From Platerodrilus igneus (taxonomy: Eukaryota; Arthropoda; Insecta; Coleoptera; Lycidae), in NCBI GenBank assembly GCA_036346225.1, contig JARFIW010001747.1, positions 174,675-238,674 on the forward strand: a DNA stretch of 64,000 nt, in the 5' to 3' direction. The position numbers and the translations under genes were made by a program. Numbering within the stretch: position 1 is the first letter of the stretch; each line of letters begins with the position of its first letter. The notes under the pieces are model-generated. The model saw only the letters and a program-made list of their open reading frames with translations. It was not told the origin of the DNA and did no database searches. This document shows, in pieces, positions 11,493-22,103 of the stretch.

Positions 11493-11520
11493 ATATATAT
11501 ATATATATATATATATATAT
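11493..11520. repeat. (AT)n tract between two LTR ends
   Basis: About 28 bp of alternating AT lies between TATCATAGCA (start of the A LTR, minus) and TGCTATGATA (start of a B-type LTR, plus). The two LTR starts thus face away from each other across the tract. Confidence 0.85.
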
Positions 11521-11718
11521 TGCTATGATAACGCTGCATGCCGATATACTAAGCTAAGAGTTCTGACCTGTAGTTTCCTTGAGTGTCTTTATGTTCTGGT
11601 TACTGCGTGCTGTGAACCAGTACCCCTGGATTGCTTTCTGTTGATTTTATGATACTGCTTGGCCAAACCCCATTCAATGCTTAAAACAATTCTCCGTTCT
11701 GTACTCCGATGTGTGGAT
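11521..11718 (+). repeat. First 198 bp of a B-type LTR, cut by the duplication junction
   Basis: It starts TGCTATGATAACGCTGCATG and matches 15198-15375 (the start of the element B 5' LTR) with a few percent differences. It keeps the terminal TGCTATGATA that the B copy has lost. Confidence 0.7.
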
Positions 11719-14086
11719 CACTCATAAAGGTTTGTTTTCGACAAGCGCATGCCTTATGGTATTTCGTCGGCTCCTGGTATTTTCAAAGACAAATCGAGCA
11801 AACTTTACAAGGAATACCAGGTGTCATCGTATTTTTAGACGACATTTTATTATCAGCTCCAGATAATGACCTCCACATTAAAAAATTAAAGAAGTTTTTA
11901 CGACTCGGAAAAGTGGGTTTTACGGTTCAGCGAGAAAAATGTGAGTTTTCAAACCACAATTAGAATTTTTGGGATTTACAATTGATAAAGAGGGGTTGCA
12001 CACATCGCCAGCTAAGGTGCAGGCTATTGTGCAAGCGCCCGTTCCAAAAAACGTAACGGAAGTTAAATCGTTCATAGGTTTAGTAGGATTTTACGCAAAA
12101 TTTGTTTCCAACTTATCTACTATTTTATTTCCTTTATACAATCTGTTAAAAAGGATGTGATTTTAACTTTAACAAAGATTGTATGACGGCATTTAATAAA
12201 ATAAAGCAAGTCTTAACTAGTGCTCCAATACTAGCACACTCGACCCCAGGTTCCAGCAATACTTACGGTAGATGCGAGTAGTACCGGTTTAGGGTGCGTG
12301 CTTAGTATTATGGCGGAGGGCATAGAGAGGCCAGTTGCTTTTGGGTCGCGTACTTTGTCACCCACAGAAGTACAATACTCTCAAATTGATAAAGAGGCAT
12401 TGGCAGTGGTTTATGGAATAAAAAAATTCCACCAATATTTATATGGGCGTCATTTCACTCTCAGGAGTGATCACAAACCATTGGTCAGTATTTTTGGACC
12501 TAAGCGAGGGTTGCCAGTATTTGCAGCCAGCAGGCTGCAGAGATACGCTTTGTTTTTATCAGGGTACGATTTTGATATTAATTATGTCAAATCTGATAAA
12601 AATTGTGCTGATGCATTGTCAAGGATGCCACTCAGTACTAAACATGTGGAAGGCGACGCAGAGTTATTGTGGCTTGGAACTTATTTACATTGCGTTAAAG
12701 AAAGTTCATTTCCAATAACGTGCGAAGATGTTCGCAGGGCAACACAAAAGACATCCGGCTTAACAAAATTTATGGTTATGTTATGCATGGATGGCCATGC
12801 TCTGTACCCAAAGAGGACAGAGAGTTGTTAACTTTTTTTCAAAAGAAAGACGAGATAGCCGTGGAACAAGGAGTGTTAATGTGGGGATACAAAGTCATTG
12901 TTCCTAGTAGTTTACGAGCTTACGTATTAAATGAATTACATGCCAGTCATTTGGGCATATGTAAAACTAAGTCGGTTGCTAGATCGTATGTCTGGTGGCC
13001 CAATATAGATGACGATATCGAAAACCTAATCAGAAACTGTTCGTCATGTTTGTTAGAGCGAGCAAACCCGCGAAAAGCGAATTACATCATTGGCATTACC
13101 CAAGTAAACCATGGGAAAGGTTGCACTTAGATTATTTGGGACCGTTAAAAGGAAATTGTATCTAATTATCGTGGATGTTCACTCTAAGTGGTTAGAGGTT
13201 TTCGAAACATCTTCAACGTCGGCTAAACAAGCAGTCGATATTTTAAGACAATTATTTGCACGTTTTGGATTACCCGTGTCGGTTCACACCGACAACGGAC
13301 CTCCATTTAATTCAGCCGAATTAGATTCATTTTTTAATTCTAATGGCATTAAACATACGAGTTCGGCGCCGTATCACCCGCAGTCAAACGGGCAAGCCGA
13401 AAACTCGGTTAAATATGCAAAATCTAAATTAAAGTGTGCATTCCGAGACAATATAGACGTTTCGGTGGCTTTAAGCAGAATCCTTTTTGATTATCGGAAT
13501 TCTGTGCATGCAACCACCAACGAAACACCCGCCAAATTAATGTTCAACCGTTCTTTAAGAACTCGGTTAGATTTATTAAGACCGAACCTGTCTGGTAGTG
13601 TAAGAGCTAATCAGACTAAACAAAAATTGTATACAGGCGGTAGCAAAACTCGTGTTTTATTTATAAATCAACCTGTACTTGTTAGGGATTACAGATCAAA
13701 AATAAATGGATAGACGGAATTATCGTGAAACAAATTAGCCCTACTATGTATGTAGTCAAGCTAAGTTCGGGTATTACGTGGAGACGGCACATCGATCAGC
13801 TAGTAGCTATCGATGCACCTCTTACTAACTCAGAAAGTGAAGGCATGGAACCTTCCACGGATATTGTTTCTGAACTCTCCTCCTTACCGGAAGTGGCTGG
13901 AGATATTCACCCAACAGTAGTAGTCAGGCGAAATTCAACCTCCCTATCGTGCCGGTCGAGCGATCACCTGACGTTATAAATGTTAAACCTGGTAAATTAA
14001 ATACTGATAGTTCCATGGAAAGTTCTCCCATTGCTAGACGATACCTTGATAGGATTAGGAAACCGGTTAAGCGGTTTGAAGTATAA
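11719..14086 (+). pseudogene. Duplicated 3' part of gypsy pol (RT to integrase)
   Basis: A copy of 8028-10405 beginning in mid reverse transcriptase. FLDD, the RNase H acidic residues, the integrase zinc region and the D,D,E core are all recognisable. Compared with unit 1 it carries roughly a dozen one- or two-base deletions, in the reverse transcriptase, RNase H and near the end (for example at 13702 and 13943). It keeps the base missing from unit 1 at 9522, so the integrase core is open here from 13111 to 13713. It has no start or 5' LTR and cannot be a working gene. Confidence 0.85.
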
Positions 14087-14246
14087 GTTGATTTTGGTTT
14101 TTATATTTTTGCGGGATTATATATTGTTAAGTTATAATTCAAATATTTTTGGGATTATAATATGGTTAAGTTATAATTTAGATATTTTTGAATTGTTTTC
14201 TTATTTTACAATAGGTTTATATTGTTAAAAATTTTGTAGAGGAAAA

Positions 14247-14483
14247 TGTGATATATCTAAACAAAACGTACGCATTTGTTTACATTATCTATTATGTATA
14301 AATAATATAGCAGGTGGTTATCAGGCCACACGCCTGGCTATTGCTAAAGGACAGTCGTATTTAATATGTCAATAAGAGCGCACGGCGTGTGGCCTCTTAA
14401 TTACATATTACATTACTAATGTTACTCGTGTATCATTAAAAGCCTACACCCTAATAAGCAATAACCCCACCTGAGACGTTACA
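14247..14483 (+). repeat. Duplicated 3' LTR of the gypsy element
   Basis: 237 bp, matching 10570-10807 with a one-base deletion in a C run. Followed by ATCGT (14484-14488), as in unit 1. Confidence 0.88.
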
Positions 14484-14488
14484 ATCGT

Positions 14489-15159
14489 ATATATATATAT
14501 ATATATATATAAGCCTTTCTTCCAATAGTTTTCATCGGCGTGTTTACAATCAAGGCTGGTACTTTTGCCTTATCTGGCAGAACTCGGAATTTTTACAAAT
14601 TACCTAGTTTAAATCTTCGACGAATGCTCAATTCATCACGTCCGCATTCAGTATATTGCAGTATTATTCTAGGGTTTCCAACTTTTGGCTATTCATCAAG
14701 TCACGTATTTGATGTTTGTCAGTTTATCATATAATTGAACCGCCTTGTGCTTATTCGTTTGCCACGGAATGTTGGTTTTCTGAACAAATGTGTTCTTCTC
14801 TAGTCACGTAGCGATTTTCTAATAATGAATTATTTACTATGCGTTTAGGTTGATATTTTCAACGCAATTGTTAAATATTTGTAATGCCAATTTATGTTTC
14901 CTGGTAATTTAATTTTGATGTAATTTGTTGCGTTTTCAAATCTTATCTTTACTTGTAAACTATGCTTAAACATATTTATGTTCTCATGCATTTAATTCCA
15001 TATCTTTTATATAGTGTCCTCTTAATTGACATTATGTAGAATAGTCGATCTACTCTTATAATTTCTGAAATCATTTGATTTTCTTAAAGTTGAAGTTGTT
15101 TATATTTATCCTACGACCCCTATGACTTAATCTACCCTTAAACTACCCTATTATCATAG

Positions 15160-15161
<2 letters not shown>
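14489..15161 (-). repeat. Second copy of the outer A LTR
   Basis: It matches 10813-11492 with clearly more substitutions (roughly 13 in the first 230 compared bases) than the adjoining gypsy copies show. It ends at 15161 with the LTR terminus. No gene. Confidence 0.8.

Positions 15162-15197
<36 letters not shown>
15162..15197. repeat. (AT)n tract
   Basis: About 36 bp of alternating AT after TATCATAGCA. The following B LTR lacks its first bases, so the tract may have spread or recombined into it. Confidence 0.85.
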
Positions 15198-15200
<3 letters not shown>

Positions 15201-16449
15201 GATATACTAAGCTAAGAGTTCTGACCTGTAGTTTCCTTGAGTGTCTTTATGTTCTGTTACTGCGTGCTGTGAACCAGTACCCCTGGATTGCTTTCTGTTG
15301 ATTTTATGATACCACTTGGCCAAACCCCATTCAATGCTTAAAACAATTCTCTGTTCTGTGCTCCGATGTGTGGATGCAAACCAATATTTTATGCAATTTT
15401 AGAGTGATTTAAATTTGGATTTATTTCTTAGAGTTTCCCAGATTTCAGCTTATTACTTGGAGTTTTAATTTATTCCTTAGATTTTTTATTTATTACTTAC
15501 ATTGCTTAGAGTCCCCAGATTTCTTAGATCTCCCCAGATTTCTTAGATTCCCCAGAACCGTTTTTCCAATTAACGGCAAACTTTCTCGTATATTTTTTAC
15601 TATTCTTTTAATTTTTAACGACTTTTCTATCACCACTTTAAAAAATATAATTAATTAATTTTCTATTTTACTTGACATACATATTTAAGTTAAACCGATG
15701 TGGATCGTGCTCAGGTTGAAAGAAGACTCTCTGTTTATCAAGTTTGAGTGATATATAAAGTGACGCCCCATGTGACGGGATTGGTTATCGGCGTACTACG
15801 GTCAAGGTTTAAGGCCTGGTGTAGGATATTTTCAACACTGTGGGCATTTCTCAGGTATTATTTTGATAATAGCACGCCGGAACAATGCTATGGTCACCAG
15901 TTCTATATGGTGGATTTCTACAATTCATGAACTTTTACCCATCTGTTTGGTGTTATTATTGGAAATCTTACCTCGACTTCTCATGTAGACAAACTTATGA
16001 CTATTTTGTCAAGATAATGTTTTGGGTTTTGAATCTATTTCATGTTAAAAATCAGGTACGCGAATTTCTATCATGACGTACATTGAATGTGTTTCTTTAC
16101 ATTCTGCGTTTTCGAAACAAATTGGTTTTTAAATGTGCGATTATTTCGAAGATGCTTTGTTATTTCTTTGTACCATTGCATGTCGTATTTTACCAGAATT
16201 CTAATCATGATTTCGAGCTTTCAATGCTCTTAATGCGTATTTGTTTAGAATTTATTAATGCTTTTCTGATTTAAATGAATTTAATTGCGCACAGAGTTAT
16301 GTATGTTACTGAATATGTTTGCTTCTTGGCATTAATTAAAGTCAATTGTGATTCTTATACAGGGTGTAAAATGTTTACTTTTTGCATAATTTGCGAATTA
16401 CGTACTTTTCATGATAAAATTGTCCAATCGTGGGGCGAATATCACAGCA
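15198..16449 (+). repeat. 5' LTR of element B
   Basis: About 1.25 kb ending AATATCACAGCA at 16449, 6 nt before the primer site. A diverged relative of its second half is found at 43869-44475. The terminal TGCTATGATA present in the twin at 11521 is lost into the (AT)n. Several short frames (15748-16502) have no recognisable domain and I do not call them genes. Confidence 0.65.
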
Positions 16450-16455
16450 ATTATA

Positions 16456-16483
16456 TGGCGACCCAAATCGTAGGGGCTCGAAC
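16456..16483 (+). promoter_or_regulatory. Primer-binding site of element B
   Basis: TGGCGACCCAAATCGTAGGG, continuing GGCTCGAAC, is the same as in A. A degenerate primer-like stretch, CCAATCGTGGGGCGA, lies just upstream inside the LTR end, the remains of a tandem module. Confidence 0.6.
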
Positions 16484-16655
16484 ACCACAAAAAGAAATTT
16501 AAAAATTAAATATTGTAGGAGCGAGAAATTTAGAAATTAAAAATTGTAGACGCACGAATAAAATTTAATTTAAAAGTATAAGGGTTAGGAAATTAAATAT
16601 CTGCAAGGAATTTTTGAAATATTAAAAATTTTAAAAGTTTTGAAATTAAATAAAA

Positions 16656-17930
16656 ATGGAGAAACGAATAAAGGAAACTAGAGAAGCATTAAGGAATCAA
16701 GGGGTAGAAATAGGGTCTCAAGAAAGCGTAATTTTACAGGATGTATCAACGGAAATGCAAGGGCAACAATTAACACGAAGTCAAAGTGAAGAACAGCAGA
16801 TATCACAACAATCTGAAATGATGTCTATTTTATTAGCTTTAAATAGAAAAATATACAAAAGCGAAGAGACCATGTAAAATATTAAGATGCAGATTAAGGA
16901 AAATGTAGAAAAGCTAGGTGCCGAAATAAAAACAATAAGCAATGGATTAAAAAAAATAAATCAAACAATCGCGGAAATGCAGGTACAATTTGAGAATAAA
17001 TTTATTAGAATCATGGACGATGTGGATAAAGTTAGGGACGAGGTTTGGAAAGTTAAATTAGATCAGGAAACGTGTGAAAAGGAAACTAATCATCGGATTA
17101 CAGATTTAGGTAAAAAGATGCAGGAAATTCAAGGAAATTGTGAGATAGGACTTAATGATGTAAATGGGGAATTAGGCAATTTAAAATCAGAATTCGAAAA
17201 TGCTGGTAGGAATCAGGGGCAATACACTAAGATAAATAGACCTGAAATATCAGTTGAGCAATATTCCAAATTTTACGGAGACAACAAGGTGAATCCAAAA
17301 ATATTTTTGAATAATATAAGAAAATTAATACAGGGATCAACGGATGAAAGGTACAATTTAAATTTCGTTAGGTCAATGTTAAAAGGAAGCGCGGAAATAT
17401 GGTTTGATTTGATAGAAAAGGAGATAGGAAGATTTCAGAAATTTGAGAGTAGATTTTTAAGAAAATTTTGGGGGGACAATCAACAATACAAGGCGCAAGA
17501 TAATTTAATTACAGGAAAATATAATCAGAACTTAGGGATGACACGAGAGTTATACGCCATACAAAAATTCAGTATAGCGAAGCAATTAGATCCTCCGATT
17601 GAAGAAACACAAACCATAAAGTACTTAGCGGGACATTTTGGAGAAGAGATAAGACATTATGTGATGATTTAAAATATTGTAAATAGGGAGATCTTCCTGG
17701 AATATTTACAACGTTGTGATGAGTTAGGACAGAGTCGTGTGGCGGAAGGTAGGATGATACAAATACAACGAGAAAACATAGTTAGAATGCAAAGAAGTAC
17801 AGAAAATAATAGATCGAATAATAGGGAAAATTATAGGGGAAATTTTTATAGAAATAACTACAATGACAATAATTTTAGAAGGACACCCCAAGAAGAGAAA
17901 CAGAGCAAACAAACCACGACACGAACATAA
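16656..17930 (+). pseudogene. Element B gag with in-frame stops
   Basis: ATG at 16656. A single reading frame runs to 17930 but is cut by TAA near 16875 and TAA at 17670-17672; both positions are sense codons in A. N-terminal coiled-coil-like heptads, capsid middle (SAEIWFDLIEKEIGRFQK) and a short Asn/Arg-rich tail are all present. The tail is shorter than in A, and the frame passes early into the protease frame because of a deletion near 17880. The protein product would be truncated, so I treat it as decayed. Confidence 0.75.
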
Positions 17931-18602
17931 ATCAGTGTACGCCACAAGCACGACATCGAGAACAATCAGCACAACCAATAAGAACGAACCGTACCTATGC
18001 AGAAGTTACGAGTCAGGTAAGACCATCTACGTCGAATCAGGATTTTTGAATAAGGACAAACCAAGTAGACCCTTAAGAACCAATGAATATGAACACCAGC
18101 GCAAATATATAAAATGTGAAATGGAAAAGGATTTGAATAAAAGCTTATTACCGATAATTAAATTGAAAATTGGAAATAGTAGAGGTGGAACACATTGATA
18201 CGGGAGCAGAAGCGTCGTTAGTGTCTGAAGATTTTGTTAAACGGGAAAAGTTAATGGGGAGAATGATGCCTATTAGGAAGTTTAATTTAATAGCACCGAA
18301 TAGCTAGAGATTTGCAAGTGTGAATAAGATAATAATTTTGGAATGTGAAGTGGGTAAGATGAAGTTTGAGAATGAATTTATAATAGTGCCGGGGTTAAGA
18401 GTAGATGTAGTATTTGGTATGGACATATATTGATAAGTTGGGATCTGAGATAAATTCTGAAGGAAAGGTAATAGATGTAAAAGGGGAATGTATAAAATGG
18501 GATAATGAGGAAAGTGTTGTAGTCGAAGGAGACTGTTTAAATATTAATCAATTTGAGGTTGAAGTTGATGTAGAGGGGGATATAGATGATGAAATAAAAT
18601 GT
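17863..18602 (+). pseudogene. Element B protease region, frameshifted
   Basis: It matches the A protease. The frame breaks at about 18195, exactly before the active-site loop (GGTH then a shift into IDTGAEASLVS). An in-frame TAG at about 18305 and another shift near 18425 follow. The enzyme cannot be made from this copy. Confidence 0.7.
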
Positions 18603-19140
18603 CTAGAAGAAATAAAAGATAGGGTGAAGGCATTATTCATGAAGAATTCTGAATTAATAAGATCAGAATCTTGAATAGCAACAGGGCATGTGCATAAATT
18701 AGAAGTTATAGACACAGAGCCGTTTAATGTAATTCCACCAGAACGCGAATCAAGAAAATATACCGGTTTAAAAGGGCAAATTTATAAGTGTGAAGTGGTT
18801 CCTTTTGGTTTGTTAGCAAATAAGGATGTGATATGGGAATCGTATGAAGAATTTGGGAGTGACATGTTAAATTTTGGAAAAGACTGAACGAATTTTGTTG
18901 AAATTAAATTTTGTAGGGAGAAAAGTAAACAAGAAGAAATGTGAGTTCTTTAAAGGGGAAACAAAGTTTTTGGGATATGAAATAAAATGTATTAAGGGGA
19001 AAAATAATACAAATAATAAGTTAACTTCAGAAAATAAGTTTGAAAAGAGAGTATGTAGTGGAAGTAAGAAGGATAAAATAATTGCAGAGAAAAAACTTTT
19101 AATAATGGAGAAAAAGTGTACATACTGCAATGTAAACTAG
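18603..19140 (+). pseudogene. Element B reverse transcriptase remnant
   Basis: It holds the same two fragments as in A (YKCEVVPFGLLANK and KKKCEFFKGETKFLGYEI), joined across the same missing palm, and is split by a stop near 18673 and a frameshift near 18880. Sharing the deletion joint with A is the main evidence that both belong to a deleted family. Confidence 0.7.
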
Positions 19141-19960
19141 TGTAGATAGGGGAAGTAAATGGGGATATAATTATAAAATAGGATAGGTTAATAATAAATT
19201 AGGATAGGTTTAGGAAAAGTAGGTGTAGTATAGGTTGATGGAAATGGGAAGAAATATGTAAATAGAAACTAGTAGAAATATTTGAAGAAAACAATATTTA
19301 GTATAGGTTGATGTAAATAAGTAAAAGTATAGATAAACAGAGTGGTATATGTAAATGAAAAAAGTATAAATAAATAGGAGTGGTTTAATAGAAATGGGAA
19401 GAGATGATGATACATTTATGAAGAATGGGAAAAGTATGTGTAAATGGAAAGAGTATAGATAAATTGAGATAGAGAAACAGGAGAAATAAGAAGAGATGAT
19501 GATACGTTGTAGGAATTTAGGAAAAATAGGAAAGGTATAGACAAATAAAAAGTGAAATATTAGTAGAGTACAAATGTAGTGTAAATTGAGGAGAAATGGG
19601 AAAGTATACACAAATAGAGATTGAAATATTAGTAGATTATAAGGTAGTGTCAATTTAGGAAAAATAGGAAAAGTATAGATAAATAGAGAGTGGAACATTA
19701 ATAGATTACAAATGTAGTGTAAATTGAGGAGAAATAGTAAAAGTATAGACAAATAAAGAGTGAAATACTAGCAGATTACAATAGGTAGTGTAAAATTAGG
19801 AGAAATGGAAAAAGTATAGATAGATAGAAATTAGGGAGAAAAATGTTTAGTATAGAGCCTTGTGTAAATAAGAATCATAAGTTAAGATAGGTATAGATAG
19901 CAATTTAGAAATAGGGATTAATTAGATTTTGCAAATAATATTGGGGGAACAATTGAAAAC
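19141..19960 (+). repeat. Purine-rich tandem repeats of element B
   Basis: The counterpart of 1310-2260 on the opposite strand. Units containing GGAAAAGTATAGATAAATAG and AGTAGATTACAAATGTAGTG recur at about 70-bp spacing. The plus strand is nearly free of C. No gene: the long minus-strand frame here is a product of the repeats. Confidence 0.75.
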
Positions 19961-20018
19961 AAAAGAGTTAGCGAATGAAATAAAAATATAAGAATTTTCA
20001 TCAATGGGGATTTAATTT

Positions 20019-20032
20019 CACGTTGGGCGCCA
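20019..20032 (-). promoter_or_regulatory. Opposite-strand tRNA-Lys primer-binding site in B
   Basis: CACGTTGGGCGCCA on the plus strand is the tRNA-Lys(CTT) 3' end itself, so the minus strand carries a perfect 14-base primer site. It lies 44 nt before the 3' LTR start at 20077 and points into the element. Confidence 0.6.
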
Positions 20033-20063
20033 AAAATTGCATTGGTCAAAATTTTCTATTTTA

Positions 20064-20127
20064 ATTTGGGGAATAATGCTGTGAAAATAGGGTAGTTTAA
20101 GGGTAGATTAAGTCATAGGGGTCGTGG

Positions 20128-20130
<3 letters not shown>
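20064..20130 (+). repeat. Polypurine tract and truncated 3' LTR start of B
   Basis: ATTTGGGGAATAA precedes TGCTGTGAAAATAGGGTAG at 20077. The LTR then matches the start of the A LTR for about 54 bp and stops abruptly in (AT)n after GTCGTGGGAA. Confidence 0.65.

Positions 20131-20161
<31 letters not shown>
20131..20161. repeat. (AT)n tract
   Basis: About 31 bp of alternating AT joins the broken 3' LTR of B to block C. Confidence 0.85.
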
Positions 20162-20163
<2 letters not shown>

Positions 20164-22043
20164 CTATGATATTAAATACTCATCATGCCCCTACTTTGGG
20201 TTGTTATATTTATTGCTATGAACTTTAGCGGAATTATCACGCCCCTACTTTGGGCTGCATTATTTATTTGCTACGTACTCTAAATTATTGGACCACCATT
20301 TTAATATTCACGATTAAGTGTAATTATCTCCTCCTCCAGCTGTTTTCTTAATGTGGGTATCAACTGGACTTTATCTTTAAACAACTCTATGTACCAATGG
20401 CAAAATTCGATACGTTACCGCCTTGCGGGTTATCTTTTTCCTATTCAACTTGTGGCTCCGCCTTTGTACTATTTAAATCTTATGATCTCGGCTAGCATTT
20501 ATTTGCAATTATAAAATTCAGTAAATTTAGATTTTATATAATGAAACCAATATGTTATGTACAGCTTTTGAAATTATTTGTAATACATTTCTTATAAATT
20601 TCATTTATTAACAACCATCTAGTATGTACTCAAAAACCCAAAGTCACCAAAGAAAATTTATTATCTTTACCAACAAAGTGTAGAATATTCTAAACCTGTT
20701 TTCATATTACTCATTCAATACGTATGCAACCTCTTTTGTTGACTTCTTCACAAGCATATCATATTTAGCAAATTCAATATTAAAATAAAATAAAAATTCA
20801 TATAGAAAAACACATGTCTTATAACTAAAAATCTGACCTGGTTTTATCTTTTTCACATCGACGCTTCCAATAAAAATGATCTTCCCCAATTCTGGATTCC
20901 ATTCAAATTATTACACTGTGGACCACCACCATTAAATTATATACCCCAATTTATTTCAATTCTTCAAACTTAGACTTTCATCATTCTTGCCCCAGACTTA
21001 AAATTGTAGTTTGTTTCACCCCTGTACTTCAAGATTGTATTATTCTTCTTTTCCCCTTGACATTTAAATTGTATTACTGTATTTTTTTCTTAACATCAGA
21101 ATCCTAGTTTATTTCCCTCAGACCTCGAAACCCTATTATTTTATGTCTTAGTTTACAATAAATTCATTAAAACGTACTTACGTTTAAACGGCAATTGTAA
21201 TCTTCATATTCGCACTCATTTTATTTTTCACTTTTATACTTATTACGTACTACTTTGTTTAATGGCAATGCACTTCAGCCTTCATTGAGTTTAAAACTGA
21301 CTTTCTTATCAAGGTGCTTGCTAATATAATCTCGAATTCCCACTCCATCCGTGGGTTTGGTCTAGAACTCGTCGCTTGTCTCTGACCAATCAAATAATTT
21401 TATTTAGAGCAGTTTCTGATGTAATGCTCCACGTTTTCCCATAATCACAACCTGCCCGCAGCTGTCTTTCATTGTCAACATGCTGTATTTTGATAGATTA
21501 CTTGCTTTTCTATAAACAACTGATGCAACCCGACTTTAAATTTTCATGTTTACATGCGATTCACGCAATTTTTAATCATTTCTCTTATCAAAATGGTTAG
21601 ATCTTTGTGCGCATTTATATTAACTACCTGAAACTCTATTTCTATATCCGTATTAATTTAATCGTCTGGAACTCTTCTTCTTAATGCGTGTCTAATTACA
21701 CTTTATTATTTATTTCTCAATATACGCGTGCTTCCACTGAAAAATATCCTTATTTGTTTTACCTAAATTAACTAAACTTTATCTACAGGGTATTTAATAT
21801 TTACTATCTACTTAATACATGTATTTTTCATTCCTACGCCAACTATGCGTCTTCCTATGTTTACCTGCGTCGCCCAAAACTATCTCTACTCTATATACAG
21901 GGTGTTGACTACTTACTATCTACAAACTATGTTTATTTCTTAATTATCTCCTTAAATAAGTGTAGTTTTCTGCTGATTATTCTAATTACTCATTCCGAAC
22001 GACCTTTACTATAACGTGCACCCTTAGCAACCTTATCACAGCA
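20162..22043 (-). mobile_element. Block C: solo LTR-like block
   Basis: 1882 bp with inverted ends TGCTATGATA (20162) and TTATCACAGCA (to 22043), flanked on both sides by (AT)n. On the minus strand its 3' end carries modules of LTR terminus plus primer-like ACAACCCAAAGTAGGGGC, with termini at 20162, 20214 and 20269 on the plus strand. I therefore orient it minus. No coding region is recognised; a 60-residue minus-strand frame at 20707 is featureless. A solo LTR is the simplest reading; a DNA element with short inverted ends is the alternative. Confidence 0.55.

Positions 22044-22103
<60 letters not shown>
22044..22103. repeat. (AT)n tract
   Basis: About 60 bp, the longest AT tract in the window, between block C (ends CACAGCA) and block D (starts TACTGTGATA). 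Confidence 0.88.

Larger units (their letters stand above)
8028..15375 (+). repeat. Tandem duplication, two units of about 3.7 kb
   Basis: Unit 1 is 8028-11718 and unit 2 is 11719-15375. The junction reads GTGTGGAT/CACTCATAAAGG. Each unit holds the 3' half of the gypsy element, its 3' LTR, the outer 680 bp of the A LTR, an (AT)n tract and the first ~180 bp of the B LTR. In the gypsy part the units differ almost only by one-base deletions; in the flanking LTR parts they differ by several percent substitutions. Confidence 0.85.
15198..20130 (+). mobile_element. Element B: plus-strand relative of element A
   Basis: 5' LTR, primer site, gag, protease, deleted reverse transcriptase, purine-rich repeats and the start of a 3' LTR, in the same order as A but on the other strand. 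The two LTRs do not match at their starts: the 5' one is of the ACGCTGCATG type and the 3' one of the AATAGGGTAG type seen in A. B is therefore a chimera, or its 5' LTR was replaced. The coding regions hold in-frame stops and frameshifts. Confidence 0.75.

Noticed and set aside
19210..19752. 180-codon minus-strand frame rich in Phe, Leu, Tyr and Ile
   Set aside because: It lies on the complement of the purine-rich tandem repeats; length and composition are products of the repeat.
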